DNA of 64,000 bases, from NCBI GenBank assembly GCA_956465555.1, contig OY101119.1:434001-498000 (forward strand), read 5' to 3'. Made by a program: the position numbers and the translations under genes. A model generated the notes under the pieces. The model worked only from the letters and a program-made list of their open reading frames with translations. It was not told the DNA's origin and ran no database searches. Numbering within the stretch: position 1 is the first letter of the stretch; each line of letters begins with the position of its first letter. The stretch comes from Nitzschia sp. pyKryTriq1 (lineage: Eukaryota; Bacillariophyta; Bacillariophyceae; Bacillariales; Bacillariaceae). Shown here one piece after another: positions 10,146 to 20,967 of the stretch.

Positions 10146-11660
10146 ATGGGCCGATCCCTCACAAACAGCCCCAAGCCTTGGACATATAACATGATGAGTA
10201 GCGGGGGGCCCGATTCTCCTGGTAGTTCTTTTCGAGGTGGTTGCTCGGAGCAAGCCCAGACTCTGTTGATTGACCATCAAAATTCACAACATCGAGATCA
10301 AGCCCGGGCCATTGGTAGTGCACCTCGAAGTGGTGGTGCTTATGTTTCTGGGTATAATGTCGTCCCCCCGTCGATTCTGAAGCCTTTGGCGCACGGCAAT
10401 CACAACAACAGTTCGATGCTATCCTTGACCGAGGGTCGAGAGTCTATCTACTATGGATCCACGGCAGCTTCTTCTTCTTCCGCGTCCCTCCGGTCGACCG
10501 GCGAGGCCGTCAACACAATACGCTTCCAGGTTGTCGTTTGGAATATCGGGCAGTTGGACGTTGTCGCGGGCACCGTCCCCATGACCTTTCGAGTCAGCTT
10601 GTTTTGGAACGATATCCGAAATCATAGCAGCTGTAGTGACGACTTGGAAGATGATGCCTTGACCCAAGACGATACCAGCGCGACGGTGCATTCCATGCAT
10701 GTTTGGAAGATGCATGGTCGACAGCGTGCCGTGCAGCAAGAGCTTCGAGACATGCCGTCCCAGGCCATTGAGGTACCCCCACTCGCCATTATGAATGTGT
10801 CAACCTTTCAAACCATCGGAAGTCCCGACATTGATATGCTCAACGAAGAAACAAGGCTTTTGCGATGGACGTGTATGTATCGAGCGACTGTGGTACAAGA
10901 AAGTCTACGTGTGGATGAGTTCCCCCATGACGAGCACGCTATTGAACTGAAGCTCGCCATACTGAGCGGCCGAGGCAAGGGCAGCATATGGGATCGAAGA
11001 AATTGGAAATTGGGTTTGGCGACGGCGGAGGATACACTGAATTCCACACGGATACCTCATGGTCTTGTCGTTGATCAAGTGCGACTTCCGGGTTTTAGCT
11101 ACAACCGGGAGCGGGGCTTGGACTTTGAATTTTGTCGACTCGACCATGGAATTTTTGATCAACACCGACCTGGTGAATCGACCGATTACTGTTTGAAAGT
11201 GTCGTTGAATGTCTTGCGAGAATCCGGATACTACGACAAGAACATTGTGCCCATTCTAGCGCTGATGAACGTCGTGGCGATCAGTGTTCTCACGTTTGAT
11301 GACAGTGAATTTTTCTACCGAGCTTTGATTACGTTGAACATTGCCTTTGTGCAAATGGGAATGCGCATGACGGCAGACAATCACTTGCCTAATGTTGAAT
11401 ACGAGATCAGACTACAACGGATTCTCAACGAATTCTTTGTGGTGTTGATGTTGCTAGTTTTGGAGGCCATGTTTGTCTACGTCTTGACCACATACTATCA
11501 CGTCTCCGGCAAGTGGACCAAAAAGTTTGACTGGATTACTGGTATCTTGGCATTCTTACATAATGTGCAATTGACAGTTCGATACTATATCGCCAAACGA
11601 AGCGCAAAAGATAGACTCGAGAACGGGTGGAAGAGGCACAAGGCAGGGAAGGAGGTCTAG
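10146..11660 (+). CDS. Pentameric ligand-gated ion channel (Cys-loop-like) subunit 2
   Basis: A single exon of 504 residues from the ATG at 10146. The first 120 residues are a polar, probably cytosolic or disordered leader with no signal peptide. A beta-sandwich ligand-binding region follows, with FRVSLFWND, then the F-P-x-D motif of the family near residue 257 (VDEFPHDEHAIEL) and the pre-M1 sequence RESGYYDKN. The cysteine pair of animal Cys-loop receptors is absent. Four membrane helices follow near 365-385 (NIVPILALMNVVAISVLTF), 388-408, 423-447 (FVVLMLLVLEAMFVYVL) and 462-482. This is a full set, unlike the gene at 945, which seems to lack the fourth. The two are distant relatives 7.4 kb apart and could co-assemble; that is a guess. 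Confidence 0.8.
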   Translation: MGRSLTNSPKPWTYNMMSSGGPDSPGSSFRGGCSEQAQTLLIDHQNSQHRDQARAIGSAPRSGGAYVSGYNVVPPSILKPLAHGNHNNSSMLSLTEGRESIYYGSTAASSSSASLRSTGEAVNTIRFQVVVWNIGQLDVVAGTVPMTFRVSLFWNDIRNHSSCSDDLEDDALTQDDTSATVHSMHVWKMHGRQRAVQQELRDMPSQAIEVPPLAIMNVSTFQTIGSPDIDMLNEETRLLRWTCMYRATVVQESLRVDEFPHDEHAIELKLAILSGRGKGSIWDRRNWKLGLATAEDTLNSTRIPHGLVVDQVRLPGFSYNRERGLDFEFCRLDHGIFDQHRPGESTDYCLKVSLNVLRESGYYDKNIVPILALMNVVAISVLTFDDSEFFYRALITLNIAFVQMGMRMTADNHLPNVEYEIRLQRILNEFFVVLMLLVLEAMFVYVLTTYYHVSGKWTKKFDWITGILAFLHNVQLTVRYYIAKRSAKDRLENGWKRHKAGKEV

Positions 11661-12184
11661 TAAAAGCAAGAGGCATGATCATGGAATGATAGATTTGATG
11701 CGAAGTAGCGATTCATTTATTATACGCATCTTTCTCGTTGTAGATGTCGGGCAGGAAGCAGGCATACGTCGTTACGATCTACTCCGAGTATCCTCTAGCT
11801 CCTACTAGACTAAGAGTACCGGCAGCAATATGTAGAACTTTTATCCAAGATCTCTCAAAGAGCAAGCAAGATTCTTCGCTCAGGGCAACAAACGGTCGGT
11901 GAAGTCGACTACATCTTGTGGTCGGTGTGGTCATTTCAAAAATGGCGCGAGTCTTTTCTCTCTCGTTTCCGATGATGACCCATGACCCGCTCTCTCGCTT
12001 TTTTGTCCCGCCGGATGCATTTGCAAAGGCAAAAGGATCCTGAAATGTATCTCCGAGCTTGATGTCCATAATATGATGTTGTTGTCGTTATTGTTATATT
12101 GTCATTGCCATTGTCACTAGCATCTACAGTAGCAGGCTTAAAGAAGAAAAGTTCACAATAAAAAAATTATTGCAACTACGAAAC
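11661..12184. other. Intergenic, one small open frame on the minus strand
   Basis: A 96-codon ATG frame runs from 12069 to 11779 on the minus strand (MDIKLGDTFQDPF...). It would be divergent from the gene at 12185. It has normal composition but no recognised domain, so it may be a small gene or chance. Otherwise nothing is seen. Confidence 0.3.
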
Positions 12185-14011
12185 ATGGCGAGTGATTACG
12201 GAAGCACCGCCGCTAAAGGGAATATCGGAGAAGTCTACACCCAGTACGACGAACACCACGAGGAAGAAGAAAAAAGTAATTCGGAGGAAGAAGGTGAAAA
12301 CTCCGAAAATGAATTCGAGGACGAGGGCGAGGAAAGTGAAGAGCAGAGCGAGGATGAAGACAACGAGGGTGATGAGGGGAGCGAGGATGAAGACGATGAG
12401 GGTGATGAGGACGAGAATGAATCTGAGGAGGATGGAGATGAACAAGATAGGGATCTTGAGGCAGGACACCAGCCTCGAGCGGGTGAAGACGACGAAAGTA
12501 ATGTCACCGAAGGTAGTGACGACGACAGTGACAGTGGGAACAGCAGCGACAACACCGATGATATTTTCGAATCGTACGCCGATGAACCACGTGATGATAA
12601 AAAAGCTGAAAAAGAAGAAGACCCACGGCGCCGGAAGAAAAAACTGCTCTTGGGTGCATTCTGCTTGGTTCTGCTCATCATCATCGCGATTGTCCTGGTG
12701 GTAGTTCTCAGTGGTGGGAAGGATGATGATGAAAACGAAATAACGAAAGCTACGGCACCTATAGCAGCCACAGCTATCCCAGTGGCGGCCCCGACATTGG
12801 CCCCAGAAACCAACAGCCCATCATTTACTCTCGAGACGCCTGTACCAACACCAGCTCTTTTCAATGGGACGGAAGCACCAACGGGATTTAATGAAACAGA
12901 AGCACCAACTCAAGACCCGCTGAAGACCTTCTTTCCTGTATCCGCAGATACCTGCATCTCAGATGGCGAATTTGCCGATCTATCCTTTGGGGCAAGTCAA
13001 ACACTTGAAATTGGTACTGCCAATTCAACTCTCAACTCGGTGGCCCTTCTACTCTTTGATCTGTCAGCACTACCGCCAGACGCCGAGAGCATCTTGCTGG
13101 ACAGTTCGATTTCGCTTCGTTTGTTCCGTACAGGTAGCCTTGCGAGCCCTTTTTCGGAAATCACGATCAGTCGTTTATTAAACCCCCAAGAGGGACTCGA
13201 CATCGATGCTCTCACTTGGAACGATTTCAATGAGTCACTGGCAGAGGAGGGGCTTATTGATGGACCTATATTTACGGTTTCTAGTGAGACTGATTTTGTC
13301 CAGGTCGAAATCAAGGAACTGCTTCAACCAGAGATTGAATTACGGCGTCCCGGTCGAGAGCTGCAAGATGGTGGTTTCGTCCTCCTTGTGCTGCATAGTA
13401 TTGATGATGAGAATAGCTTTCAATCACGTGAAGCCGGTGAGGAAGTCTCCCCTGTCATTATACACGAGTATGTCGACGCGATAATCACCACGTGCGCTGT
13501 CGATCCGTGTGGCAGCCTCGCCACTTGCTGGGAACTGGATGGGGGAGCAATCATCTGTGAATGCGATAATGGAGACCGCGTCGATTACTTGCAGGCATGC
13601 CCAACTAATTCTTCAAATTGTCAACAACGCCAAGGCAGAATTTATGATGCTGGCACACAAGAGTGTGTATGTCCCCTTGACAAACCAGAGGAGGATTCCA
13701 AAGGCTTTTGTTTCCCTCTCGGTTCTCCGTGTCTGGAGGACCCGTGTGCAGGTATTGGTTCTACCTGCCACGATGATAAAGCTGCACCAGCAGGCTACAT
13801 TTGCAAATGTTCGGATGATTCAGCAGTTTTGAATACCGAAAATTGCGACTTTGCAACAATTACATCTTGTGATCCACCATATCCTTGTGGGTCCGAGGCA
13901 CTTTGTTTTACGAGGGAAAACGCCCAAGGCGAAGAGACTATTGGTTGCGCGTGTGAGGATAAAACTGAAGTTGCCTTTGGTGAGAGTTGCGCCACCACTG
14001 GCGCTTCATAA
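12185..14011 (+). CDS. Type II membrane protein with DNRLRE-like and EGF-like modules
   Basis: A single exon of 608 residues; the ATG at 12185 is the first in frame. Residues 1-150 are almost wholly Glu/Asp/Ser, a cytosolic acidic tail. A basic stop (RRRKKK) precedes one membrane helix at about 152-178 (LLLGAFCLVLLIIIAIVL), so the C-terminus should face outside. After a Thr/Pro-rich stalk, residues about 250-428 match the pattern of DNRLRE/CBM96-type beta-sandwiches: SADTCISDG, then FGASQTLEIG, then ALLLFDLSALP. Carbohydrate binding is known for this fold. Residues about 436-602 hold three cysteine-rich EGF-like repeats (CGSLATCWE, CAGIGSTCHD, CGSEALCF). A cell-surface adhesion or wall-binding role is inferred. 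Confidence 0.75.
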   Translation: MASDYGSTAAKGNIGEVYTQYDEHHEEEEKSNSEEEGENSENEFEDEGEESEEQSEDEDNEGDEGSEDEDDEGDEDENESEEDGDEQDRDLEAGHQPRAGEDDESNVTEGSDDDSDSGNSSDNTDDIFESYADEPRDDKKAEKEEDPRRRKKKLLLGAFCLVLLIIIAIVLVVVLSGGKDDDENEITKATAPIAATAIPVAAPTLAPETNSPSFTLETPVPTPALFNGTEAPTGFNETEAPTQDPLKTFFPVSADTCISDGEFADLSFGASQTLEIGTANSTLNSVALLLFDLSALPPDAESILLDSSISLRLFRTGSLASPFSEITISRLLNPQEGLDIDALTWNDFNESLAEEGLIDGPIFTVSSETDFVQVEIKELLQPEIELRRPGRELQDGGFVLLVLHSIDDENSFQSREAGEEVSPVIIHEYVDAIITTCAVDPCGSLATCWELDGGAIICECDNGDRVDYLQACPTNSSNCQQRQGRIYDAGTQECVCPLDKPEEDSKGFCFPLGSPCLEDPCAGIGSTCHDDKAAPAGYICKCSDDSAVLNTENCDFATITSCDPPYPCGSEALCFTRENAQGEETIGCACEDKTEVAFGESCATTGAS

Positions 14012-14603
14012 CAAGAGCATCCTGCCGATGGTCGTGGTAGGAAACGGACTAGTAGTAAGGCGGGGAAATCGTCACATTGGCAGCAAATCAAAAGCAGTCT
14101 CTCTAAATACTACTAACCAGCATTTGCAGAGACGAGAGCTAAGTCATATTATTAGAAAAGCCGGCACGCCTTTTCTACTAGATAGTATCACTAGCTATTC
14201 CTGGGTAATTGAGAGGAGAAGTAGACGGCCCTCGGCACTAGAGAAGTCGCATGAAGGTTGATTATCCTTTTCATCGCATCAATCAAGTTCAAATTCCGGA
14301 TCGCGTGCAAGTTCTGACCGACTGTACACGTACCAGGTAGCATTCTCTATTGAACAACTCTAAACGGATGTAAAAGTAGATCCCCAACGGTGTCTATATT
14401 ATTATATTAGTGCAGTAGTCAATTGTGTTGGATCGCTCGCTCGTCCTGGAGTCGACAGATGCCAAAGCAGACCTTCAGCTTATAAATGAATATTGGAAGA
14501 ATAAAAGAAGAATAAAATAGTCGTACGGTGATACAACATCCGCAACAAGCAAAGAAGCAAATCTTGTTGATTCTTTCTCGTTCTCCTTCTCGCTTTTTGT
14601 TAT
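14012..14603. other. Intergenic between convergent genes
   Basis: This is the 3' side of both neighbours. It is AT-rich, with AATAAA-like signals near 14501-14516. No coding region, RNA gene or repeat family was recognised. Confidence 0.4.
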
Positions 14604-15794
14604 TTATTCGCTCTTGACACGAGGAGGCAGAACAACCGGCGTCAACCGACGCTTAAATTCGACAATCAGTTCTTCCTTGGTACGCCTGGGCTGACCAATA
14701 TTAATATAGTAGCCTGCTAGCTCATCGAATTCTTTCCGCAACACCATAGTACCTACTTCCATGGTTCCAATGCCCGAAAAGACAAAGGAGTCATTGGCGG
14801 CATGTTTGTGCATGTTCTTCAGAAAGAGTTCGGGTAGCTGGTACCACGGCAAGCCGGGTTCTTCGTGATGTTCAACATGGTACCCCGTGTTAAAGGTCAA
14901 TGCATTGGAGGGGGCATTGATACAGGTGACCGTGCTCTTGTAGTTGTTTCCATAGTCTTCTGGGTCGACAAAAATGTGTTCCTTGAAGTTTCCTTGCATC
15001 AAGCCAAAACTGACAATCACCCAAGGCAACCAACCCACAAAGAGAGTCGCCACGGGGCTGACCGTGGTCCCGTAGACCAACGAGCCAAAGAAGATGGAAC
15101 TTCCGGCGATGCAAATAGCCGCCAATTGGTACTTGCCCATTTGCAGGAGTCGAAAGGGTAGTTCCACGGTGCCTCGAGACACAAAACGGAACATGTACTT
15201 GAAATGATTCCACTTGGAGCTGCGATCATAATCCATGGTGGAGCTCATGTCATGCGGGGCGACGTTGTCCTCCGAATGATGCATTCCAATGTGATGAGGA
15301 TAGTAAAGACCCAGCGGAACTCCAAACATGTTGCACAGGAACGATGTCCAGATGTGATCTAAATACCGGAACTGCCTGTTGAAAATGGAGCAGTGCGTCG
15401 TGTAGTGGAGCGACAAGATGAACGACCGTGCGTACACTTTCAAATGACAGATGAGGTAGGCAACTCCAAACGCAACCAGCTGCCTTGTCGACAAGATTTG
15501 CTTTTGCTCGCAGTAGAAAAGCAACGCCGCGGCGGGCACGCTGGTCAGGAGAATGTTGATTCCGACGTAAAAAATGACAATATTGCGTCGGTCCTTGAGT
15601 CGCAAAAAGTGCTCCACGATATAATCCTCCACGACCTTGGGCAGGCCAAAGATAAATTCTCTTCGAGGCTGCTCAAAGTCAATGTAGTTGATGGGTTTAC
15701 TTTTACTTTTCGTCGTCTCCTTGATGGGCTTTCCGGTCACAGCGGCCGTCGTGACTTCCGGTTGGGTTTCGGTGATGGTGGTAGCAATGCACAT
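14604..15794 (-). CDS. Membrane fatty-acid desaturase family protein
   Basis: A single exon of 396 residues; ATG at 15794. Three histidine boxes of the FA_desaturase di-iron family are present in order: HYTTH near residue 130, HHIGMHH near 160 and HVEHHE near 310. These bind the two irons that carry out oxygen-dependent desaturation or hydroxylation of lipid chains. Hydrophobic helices lie near 75-95 (VIFYVGINILLTSV), 105-125, 220-245 and 255-275. No cytochrome b5 domain is fused, and there is no obvious plastid presequence. An ER location is likely. I cannot tell which acyl position is modified; sphingolipid or carotenoid substrates remain possible. Confidence 0.82.
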   Translation of the reverse strand: MCIATTITETQPEVTTAAVTGKPIKETTKSKSKPINYIDFEQPRREFIFGLPKVVEDYIVEHFLRLKDRRNIVIFYVGINILLTSVPAAALLFYCEQKQILSTRQLVAFGVAYLICHLKVYARSFILSLHYTTHCSIFNRQFRYLDHIWTSFLCNMFGVPLGLYYPHHIGMHHSEDNVAPHDMSSTMDYDRSSKWNHFKYMFRFVSRGTVELPFRLLQMGKYQLAAICIAGSSIFFGSLVYGTTVSPVATLFVGWLPWVIVSFGLMQGNFKEHIFVDPEDYGNNYKSTVTCINAPSNALTFNTGYHVEHHEEPGLPWYQLPELFLKNMHKHAANDSFVFSGIGTMEVGTMVLRKEFDELAGYYINIGQPRRTKEELIVEFKRRLTPVVLPPRVKSE

Positions 15795-17449
15795 CTTGAA
15801 TAACAAATCACTTGCGCAATACTGACTGTACTGACAAACTCAATGAGGTAGAAAGGAGGTCAAACAATGAAGTGATAATGACACTATTACTTCACCAATC
15901 AACCAATCAATCCAACAAAAACAAGCAAAATACCTTTTGGTGGAAAGAAAAATGGCAAAAGCGGAAAGAGGAGACGTCTGTCGTATCGGGGAGTACTCTT
16001 CTGCCGATGACTGTGTCTTCCGGCGGTTTTTACGTTCGTACGAATGCCAAGAAAAACGAGTGGATGTCTTCGGCATTTTGCGCCGTAGCAAAACTTCGTA
16101 GAATTCTACGGAAGAAGAGCGTGGCTCGCTGGCAGATCAGATGTGCCCGCCGCCGAAGGAGGCGTTTAAGATATTATGTTAGCCATTCCAAATTACAAAG
16201 GCCTGCGCGTGCCGGCCGCGTGAGAGAACCAAGAATTGGAAACCACGAAAACTTCAAGGTATCTTCTCGCTCGCTCCTACTCCACGGAAGCAAGTAAAAG
16301 ACGCGCCATCATCGCGAATCTTCGTTTGAGACCCTAAGTAAAAATACAGGATGGTACAACGCGTACTTTCCACGCCGTGCGTGGAAAGTTCGTGGGATAG
16401 ACATCATGTGTCATGTGCAGGTCCAACAACAACGGAAAACATTATTTTAGCGAGCGAAGAAGCTTTTCGTTCATTGTTTCTCCACCCCACACTTGCATTT
16501 TGTTTCGTGCGTAGTAACTGCACACGTCACACTCTGACGTCATCTGTCTGTCCGCCTCCGCTCATGGAGAATCCCCTGGAGAATCCCCTGGAGAACAGAT
16601 CCGCCATCCTGGAGATCTGCGCCTCAGACTTCGTTAAATTGTGGGTCCACTGCCCACACGCGCGTGTTCCGGATGTGAATATTCCGGATTGTGCGCTCCT
16701 CTGAGCTGCGGTCATTCGGGATGCTTCCCGAAGTCATTGTGCAACGCGCGTGCCAGCGCGTTCGCCCATTCTACGACTACTATGACCATATTTGTTCTGT
16801 TACGCGCCGTGCGCGAGAGTTGCTATAGATAATTCGCGCACTTTACCGTTAAATCCATATTTCTCCGTCGTGGATCATCCGATACTGTAGTTCGCGTCAG
16901 AGAGAACGAATGTGGCCATGATGGATGATGGCGCGAGATCGGTCCGTACGTCGTACGTATTAGCGACCGATGTCCGGTCGGTGGATTCCGATGACTGACG
17001 ACCGATCGGTGGGCGATCGGATGTCCGCCACAGCTCACGGCTCACTAACAACGATACTCGTACCGATACAACATAACATATAACAACACCTTGTGCGCTA
17101 CTACAAGCATCCCACCGTAGCAATATTGATTCTACTAGAGAACAGAGAACCGGGGTTCGCAATGCGCAATTGGTTTCCAGTGAAAAACCCCGCGCGAAGA
17201 GCATCATTCTTCCAGTGTGTATGTACCGGCGGTAGTTCTCTACTACCGGTAGTAGTACCTCGTACTGGTAGTAGGGGCACGGGCCGGGCACATCAGATTA
17301 CCTATGATATTTCCGTTTTGCCCGGTATACAGTACCGACTCGTACGTTCGAGTACCAGTACGTAATAAAAGATACCAGCAGAGTCACGGCATGTTGCAGT
17401 TTGCAGTGTGTCGATGGAAAAAACATAAAACATAAACTCGTCTACCGGT
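15795..17449. other. Large divergent intergenic region
   Basis: 1.65 kb lies between the leftward desaturase and the rightward GPCR gene. It holds a 12-base tandem repeat (16567-16596), a GTAC-palindrome island (17222-17275) and a CpG-rich stretch near 16640-16830. Open frames over it (for example 16351-16704) have no recognisable domain. An eroded repeat in 16300-17100 cannot be excluded. Confidence 0.4.
16567..16596 (+). repeat. GGAGAATCCCCT tandem repeat, about 2.5 copies
   Basis: The 12-base unit GGAGAATCCCCT occurs twice and is followed by a partial third copy. It lies in a non-coding stretch; no function is evident. Confidence 0.8.
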
Positions 17450-20400
17450 ATGATGATGAAAATGTTGCTTACTACTACTACTGTCCTGTCTATTCTTCTT
17501 CTCGCAATTGGTGGTGATGCACTTGCTATTGATGATAGCATCGGCTCCACCATCCTGAAGAATCCTAGGCTTTCTGCTTTGTTGAGCCAGAGACGGCTCC
17601 AGCAGCAGAACGCAGATGTGCAGGATGAGGTGCTGCTGGACGCGCCGAAACGTCTCAAGATTTGCAGCGTCCTGGGAGGCTTAGATCTCACTCGGTTGCG
17701 TTCCTCAGAAGCTCGCAGCTTGTTCAAAGGAGCCATTGAAGATGTCGAGTTGATCCGCGAGTATTTCAGTGAAGCCATTGCCAACGATGCCTTGGGCGGT
17801 GGAATGTCCAATCTGGACGAGTTGAGGGCCACATTGGACTGGCAAGCACGCAATCTGACGGCTCAAGACGATACCTTGTCTGCCGGTCTGGGGTACAGTG
17901 ATGATCGAATCGATCGTCGAATCGATAGATTGGTGAGCAGCAGCCCTAATCTACCCTTTGTTGGTACCAAGCAAACAGATGCGGCCATGATGGATGTGAT
18001 TTCGAATATCCTTCCATGGATTGTCGATCGCAAGACCAACGAGAACTTGTGGTTTCTAGATCACCAGAACGGACGATCCCAGGCGCCAGAATCGGAACCG
18101 CTGGTCTTTGAAAGTCTGTACATGGCTGGTTATGTATTGAGTTGGGCGGATAATATTTGGTACTATCCACCCTTAGTTCGATATGGACATCCCCTTGGTA
18201 TTGCTGACGCTTTAGGAGGGGCGTTTGATAGCCATGGGATAGTCGTCGGAGCTGGCTTTTTGCCAGATGAGAATCCAGAACACTCGTCACATTTCTACGG
18301 GCCCTATCCTGACATTGGCTTTCCTGGACATGCCTTGATCTCCGCCACGACACCAGTCTACTTTACAGGTACCTTTCAAGGTTTTGAATACAATGATACC
18401 TAAAGTGCTCATGCGGGATTAGATATAAGCATGGATTCCGTTTCGGCTTTATTTACAGACCTCGAAGACACTCTGGTACAAGGGAGCTTTGGGTTATTGG
18501 TCAACACGACTCTCAGCCCCATTGCCATCTCCCAATCCGTCGTCGAAAAGATCTACCCATCGCGCACAGGAATGGAAGAAACACGCGTCACCTACCAAAC
18601 ATCGGATGGCTCGATTGTCGATGATCGACGAAATCAAACCTACCTGGTTTCCGATACGCTTCATCAAGGCTTGATCCAGAATGTCCCCAGTGCCAACTGG
18701 ACTGCCCTGGCTGAGGAGGTACAAAAGGTACCCCGAGGAGATCGGGGCCACATGATACTCAATATCACACTTACGGGAACGACCGAAGCTGTGCCGTATT
18801 ACGTCATGTTTGATCGATGGGAATTCGTCTCAGATTGGGTTCTGTTGGTGCTGGCCCCCGTCGAAAAAGTTGACGATGCCATCGCTGTCCAATTCGAGGC
18901 AAAAGAGTTCCGGCGCGAGGCTCGTGCAGGCGATGATGTTCGTGGTTCCATGACACTGTCGAATAGGGGGAGTATTGACGTCACGGTGGCTCCATCATCA
19001 TGGCCTGCCTGGCTGGAATTCGACAAAGAAATTACCACGTACACTGGTACACCCTTGTCATTGAAGAGCGGAGCGTCCATTGAGATCAAATTTGTTCTCA
19101 AGAGTGACAACCTTGCTGTGGGGACTTCTGTGAGTACGGTTTCCTTCCGCGTTGTAGACGACGGATACCCAGACTGTTTCTACGATCACTATACGACATT
19201 TGACGCTGTCCTCAAAGTCAATCCGGTAGGAATTGATGAAAACTTGATTGGGAAGTGGGTGATTGCTGGATACAGCATGTTTGCCATCGTTTTTTTAACT
19301 GCTGGAGGTCTCATTGTATGGACAGGACGTAACTGGCATAGTCGCGTCGTCCGATGTAGTCAGCCCAAGTTCTTGGTGATGCTCTGTGTGGGGACCATTA
19401 TGATGAGCATGGCCTTCATTACGCTGAGCTTCGATGACGAGAATTCTTCTCAAGAAACGGCCGACCAGGCTTGCATGGCTACACCGTGGCTCTTGAGTAT
19501 GGGTTTCATCATCGCCTTTTCTGCTCTCTTTAGCAAGATCTGGCGCATTAATAAGATATTTCACAATCCCCGCTTCAAGCGAATTACAGTCACGGAGCAA
19601 GATGTCCTGGTTCCATTTGCGATTCTCTTCGCAATCAATTTCGCTCTCCTCCTCGCCTGGACACTGATAGACCCGCTTCGCTATGTCAGATCCCAAGTCA
19701 ACGAAGGAGATCCATTCAGTGACACTTATGGGAGCTGTAAGTTTGAGAACAACAGCACCATTGCATTTGGCGCCGCGGTTTTGGCCGTCAACTTCTGTGC
19801 CGTCGTCCTGGCTTGTGCGCAGGCCTATCGAGCGCGAGAAATCAGCGATGAATTCAGCGAAAGTAAATGGGTCGCGATCACCGTTGCGAGTTGGCTGCAA
19901 GTCTTTGTCGTTGGCTTCCCAGTCATGCTACTGGTAGAAGAAAATCCAATGGCGACGTATCTTCTTCGAGTCTGTATCCTATTTGTGATTTGCATGTCAC
20001 TGTTGCTCTTCCTTTTTGTGCCCAAGATCGTATTCCGCCCTGCTTCCCGAACACCTGAGTCGTCATTCTCTCCCTATTCGCCGTATTCCAACAGCAAAGC
20101 ATTTGCAAGTGCTAAGCAGCAGCCATCGGAGCAGCCAAACTCGGATTCGGTAATTACTTCACGTCAATCGACGACGAGCAAAACGAATGGTGTCGAGGAC
20201 AACATGTTGTCGTCGTCACCCTCGGTTTCCGAGGACCAGACGTCTTCGCATGGCTTTGGCATGAAGATCATTCGGCAACCCGCGTATTCTACGACGGAAA
20301 AAACAAATCAAGAAGAGATGCTCGAGGAGAAGGTACGACAGCTGGAAGAATCCGTCGAAAAGCTGAAACACCAAAACAACATCATGCGTGTGCTGATGAA

Positions 20401-20578
20401 GAAGTCTGGCGGTACAAGTACCACTGAACACCATAATATAAACGAGTCCCAGCGACTGGGACTGATGTCGCAGCCAACACTGTCCGAAGTGGATAGTAAT
20501 GCAAAGGAATCCGGCAATCCAGGTGATGCTGAACCGGTATCGACAGAGGAGAAGCTTCAGGACACCACAGCATCGTAG
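17450..20578 (+). CDS. Class C (GABA-B-like) GPCR with Cache-like ectodomain
   Basis: Exons 17450-18368 and 18423-20578 give 1024 residues. A 54-base intron (GTACCT...TTAG, phase 1) removes an in-frame stop and joins PVYFT to DISMDS. A signal peptide (1-26) is followed by an R-R-L site (SQRRLQ). Residues about 75-480 have the layout of a double Cache sensor: a long N-terminal helix, WYYPP, a P-Y-P-D...H-A-L-I-S-A-T-T-P-V-Y-F segment, D-I-S-M-D, GLLVNTT, and the closing WVLLVLAPVE. Next comes an Ig-like beta domain (about 490-575). Then a seven-helix domain of the 7tm_3 type lies at about 583-844. The tail has a coiled coil near 936-968 (LEESVEKLKHQNNIM), as in GABA-B receptors. No Venus-flytrap domain is present. 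The 7TM call is firm; the Cache call is by pattern only. Confidence 0.8.
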
Positions 20579-20967
20579 CACAGCGTCACCAGTTCTATTA
20601 ACTAGTCTTTTGTGTTCACAAATCTGTAGACCACCGAATCTGTTTTAAGGGTACTGACTAAAGATTTTCGTGCAATTTCCGTTTATTGGGTCCATGCGTG
20701 TGGACGAAGACGTTCCAGAGCGCGTGTTGGAGGTTGGAGGGATCGATCATCATACAAAAACCGAGTATTTTTTCATGACCACCGGGTCAGTCACTAATGA
20801 CCAGTCTTGGATCTTTCATTCTTCATTCGGGTATCGCGTAAGCACCTACCGCGTAATATTACCGGTGAGTTGATAGAACTACTATACAGTAATAGAGTTC
20901 GATAGTGCCATAGTCGATCACTTGACACCTGTTACAATAGGATGTATATGCAGCACAACCATCGTCA
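20579..20967. other. Intergenic, 389 bases
   Basis: This is the 3' flank of the GPCR and the promoter side of the Rieske gene, which runs in the same direction. No gene or repeat family is seen. Confidence 0.4.

Noticed and set aside
16351-16704. 117-codon plus-strand frame
   Set aside because: It crosses a tandem repeat, has no domain and no sign of coding bias.
18369-18430. In-frame stop in the GPCR gene, suggesting two separate genes
   Set aside because: A 54-base intron with GT and AG ends in the right phase removes the stop and joins P-V-Y-F-T to D-I-S-M-D, a sensible continuation.
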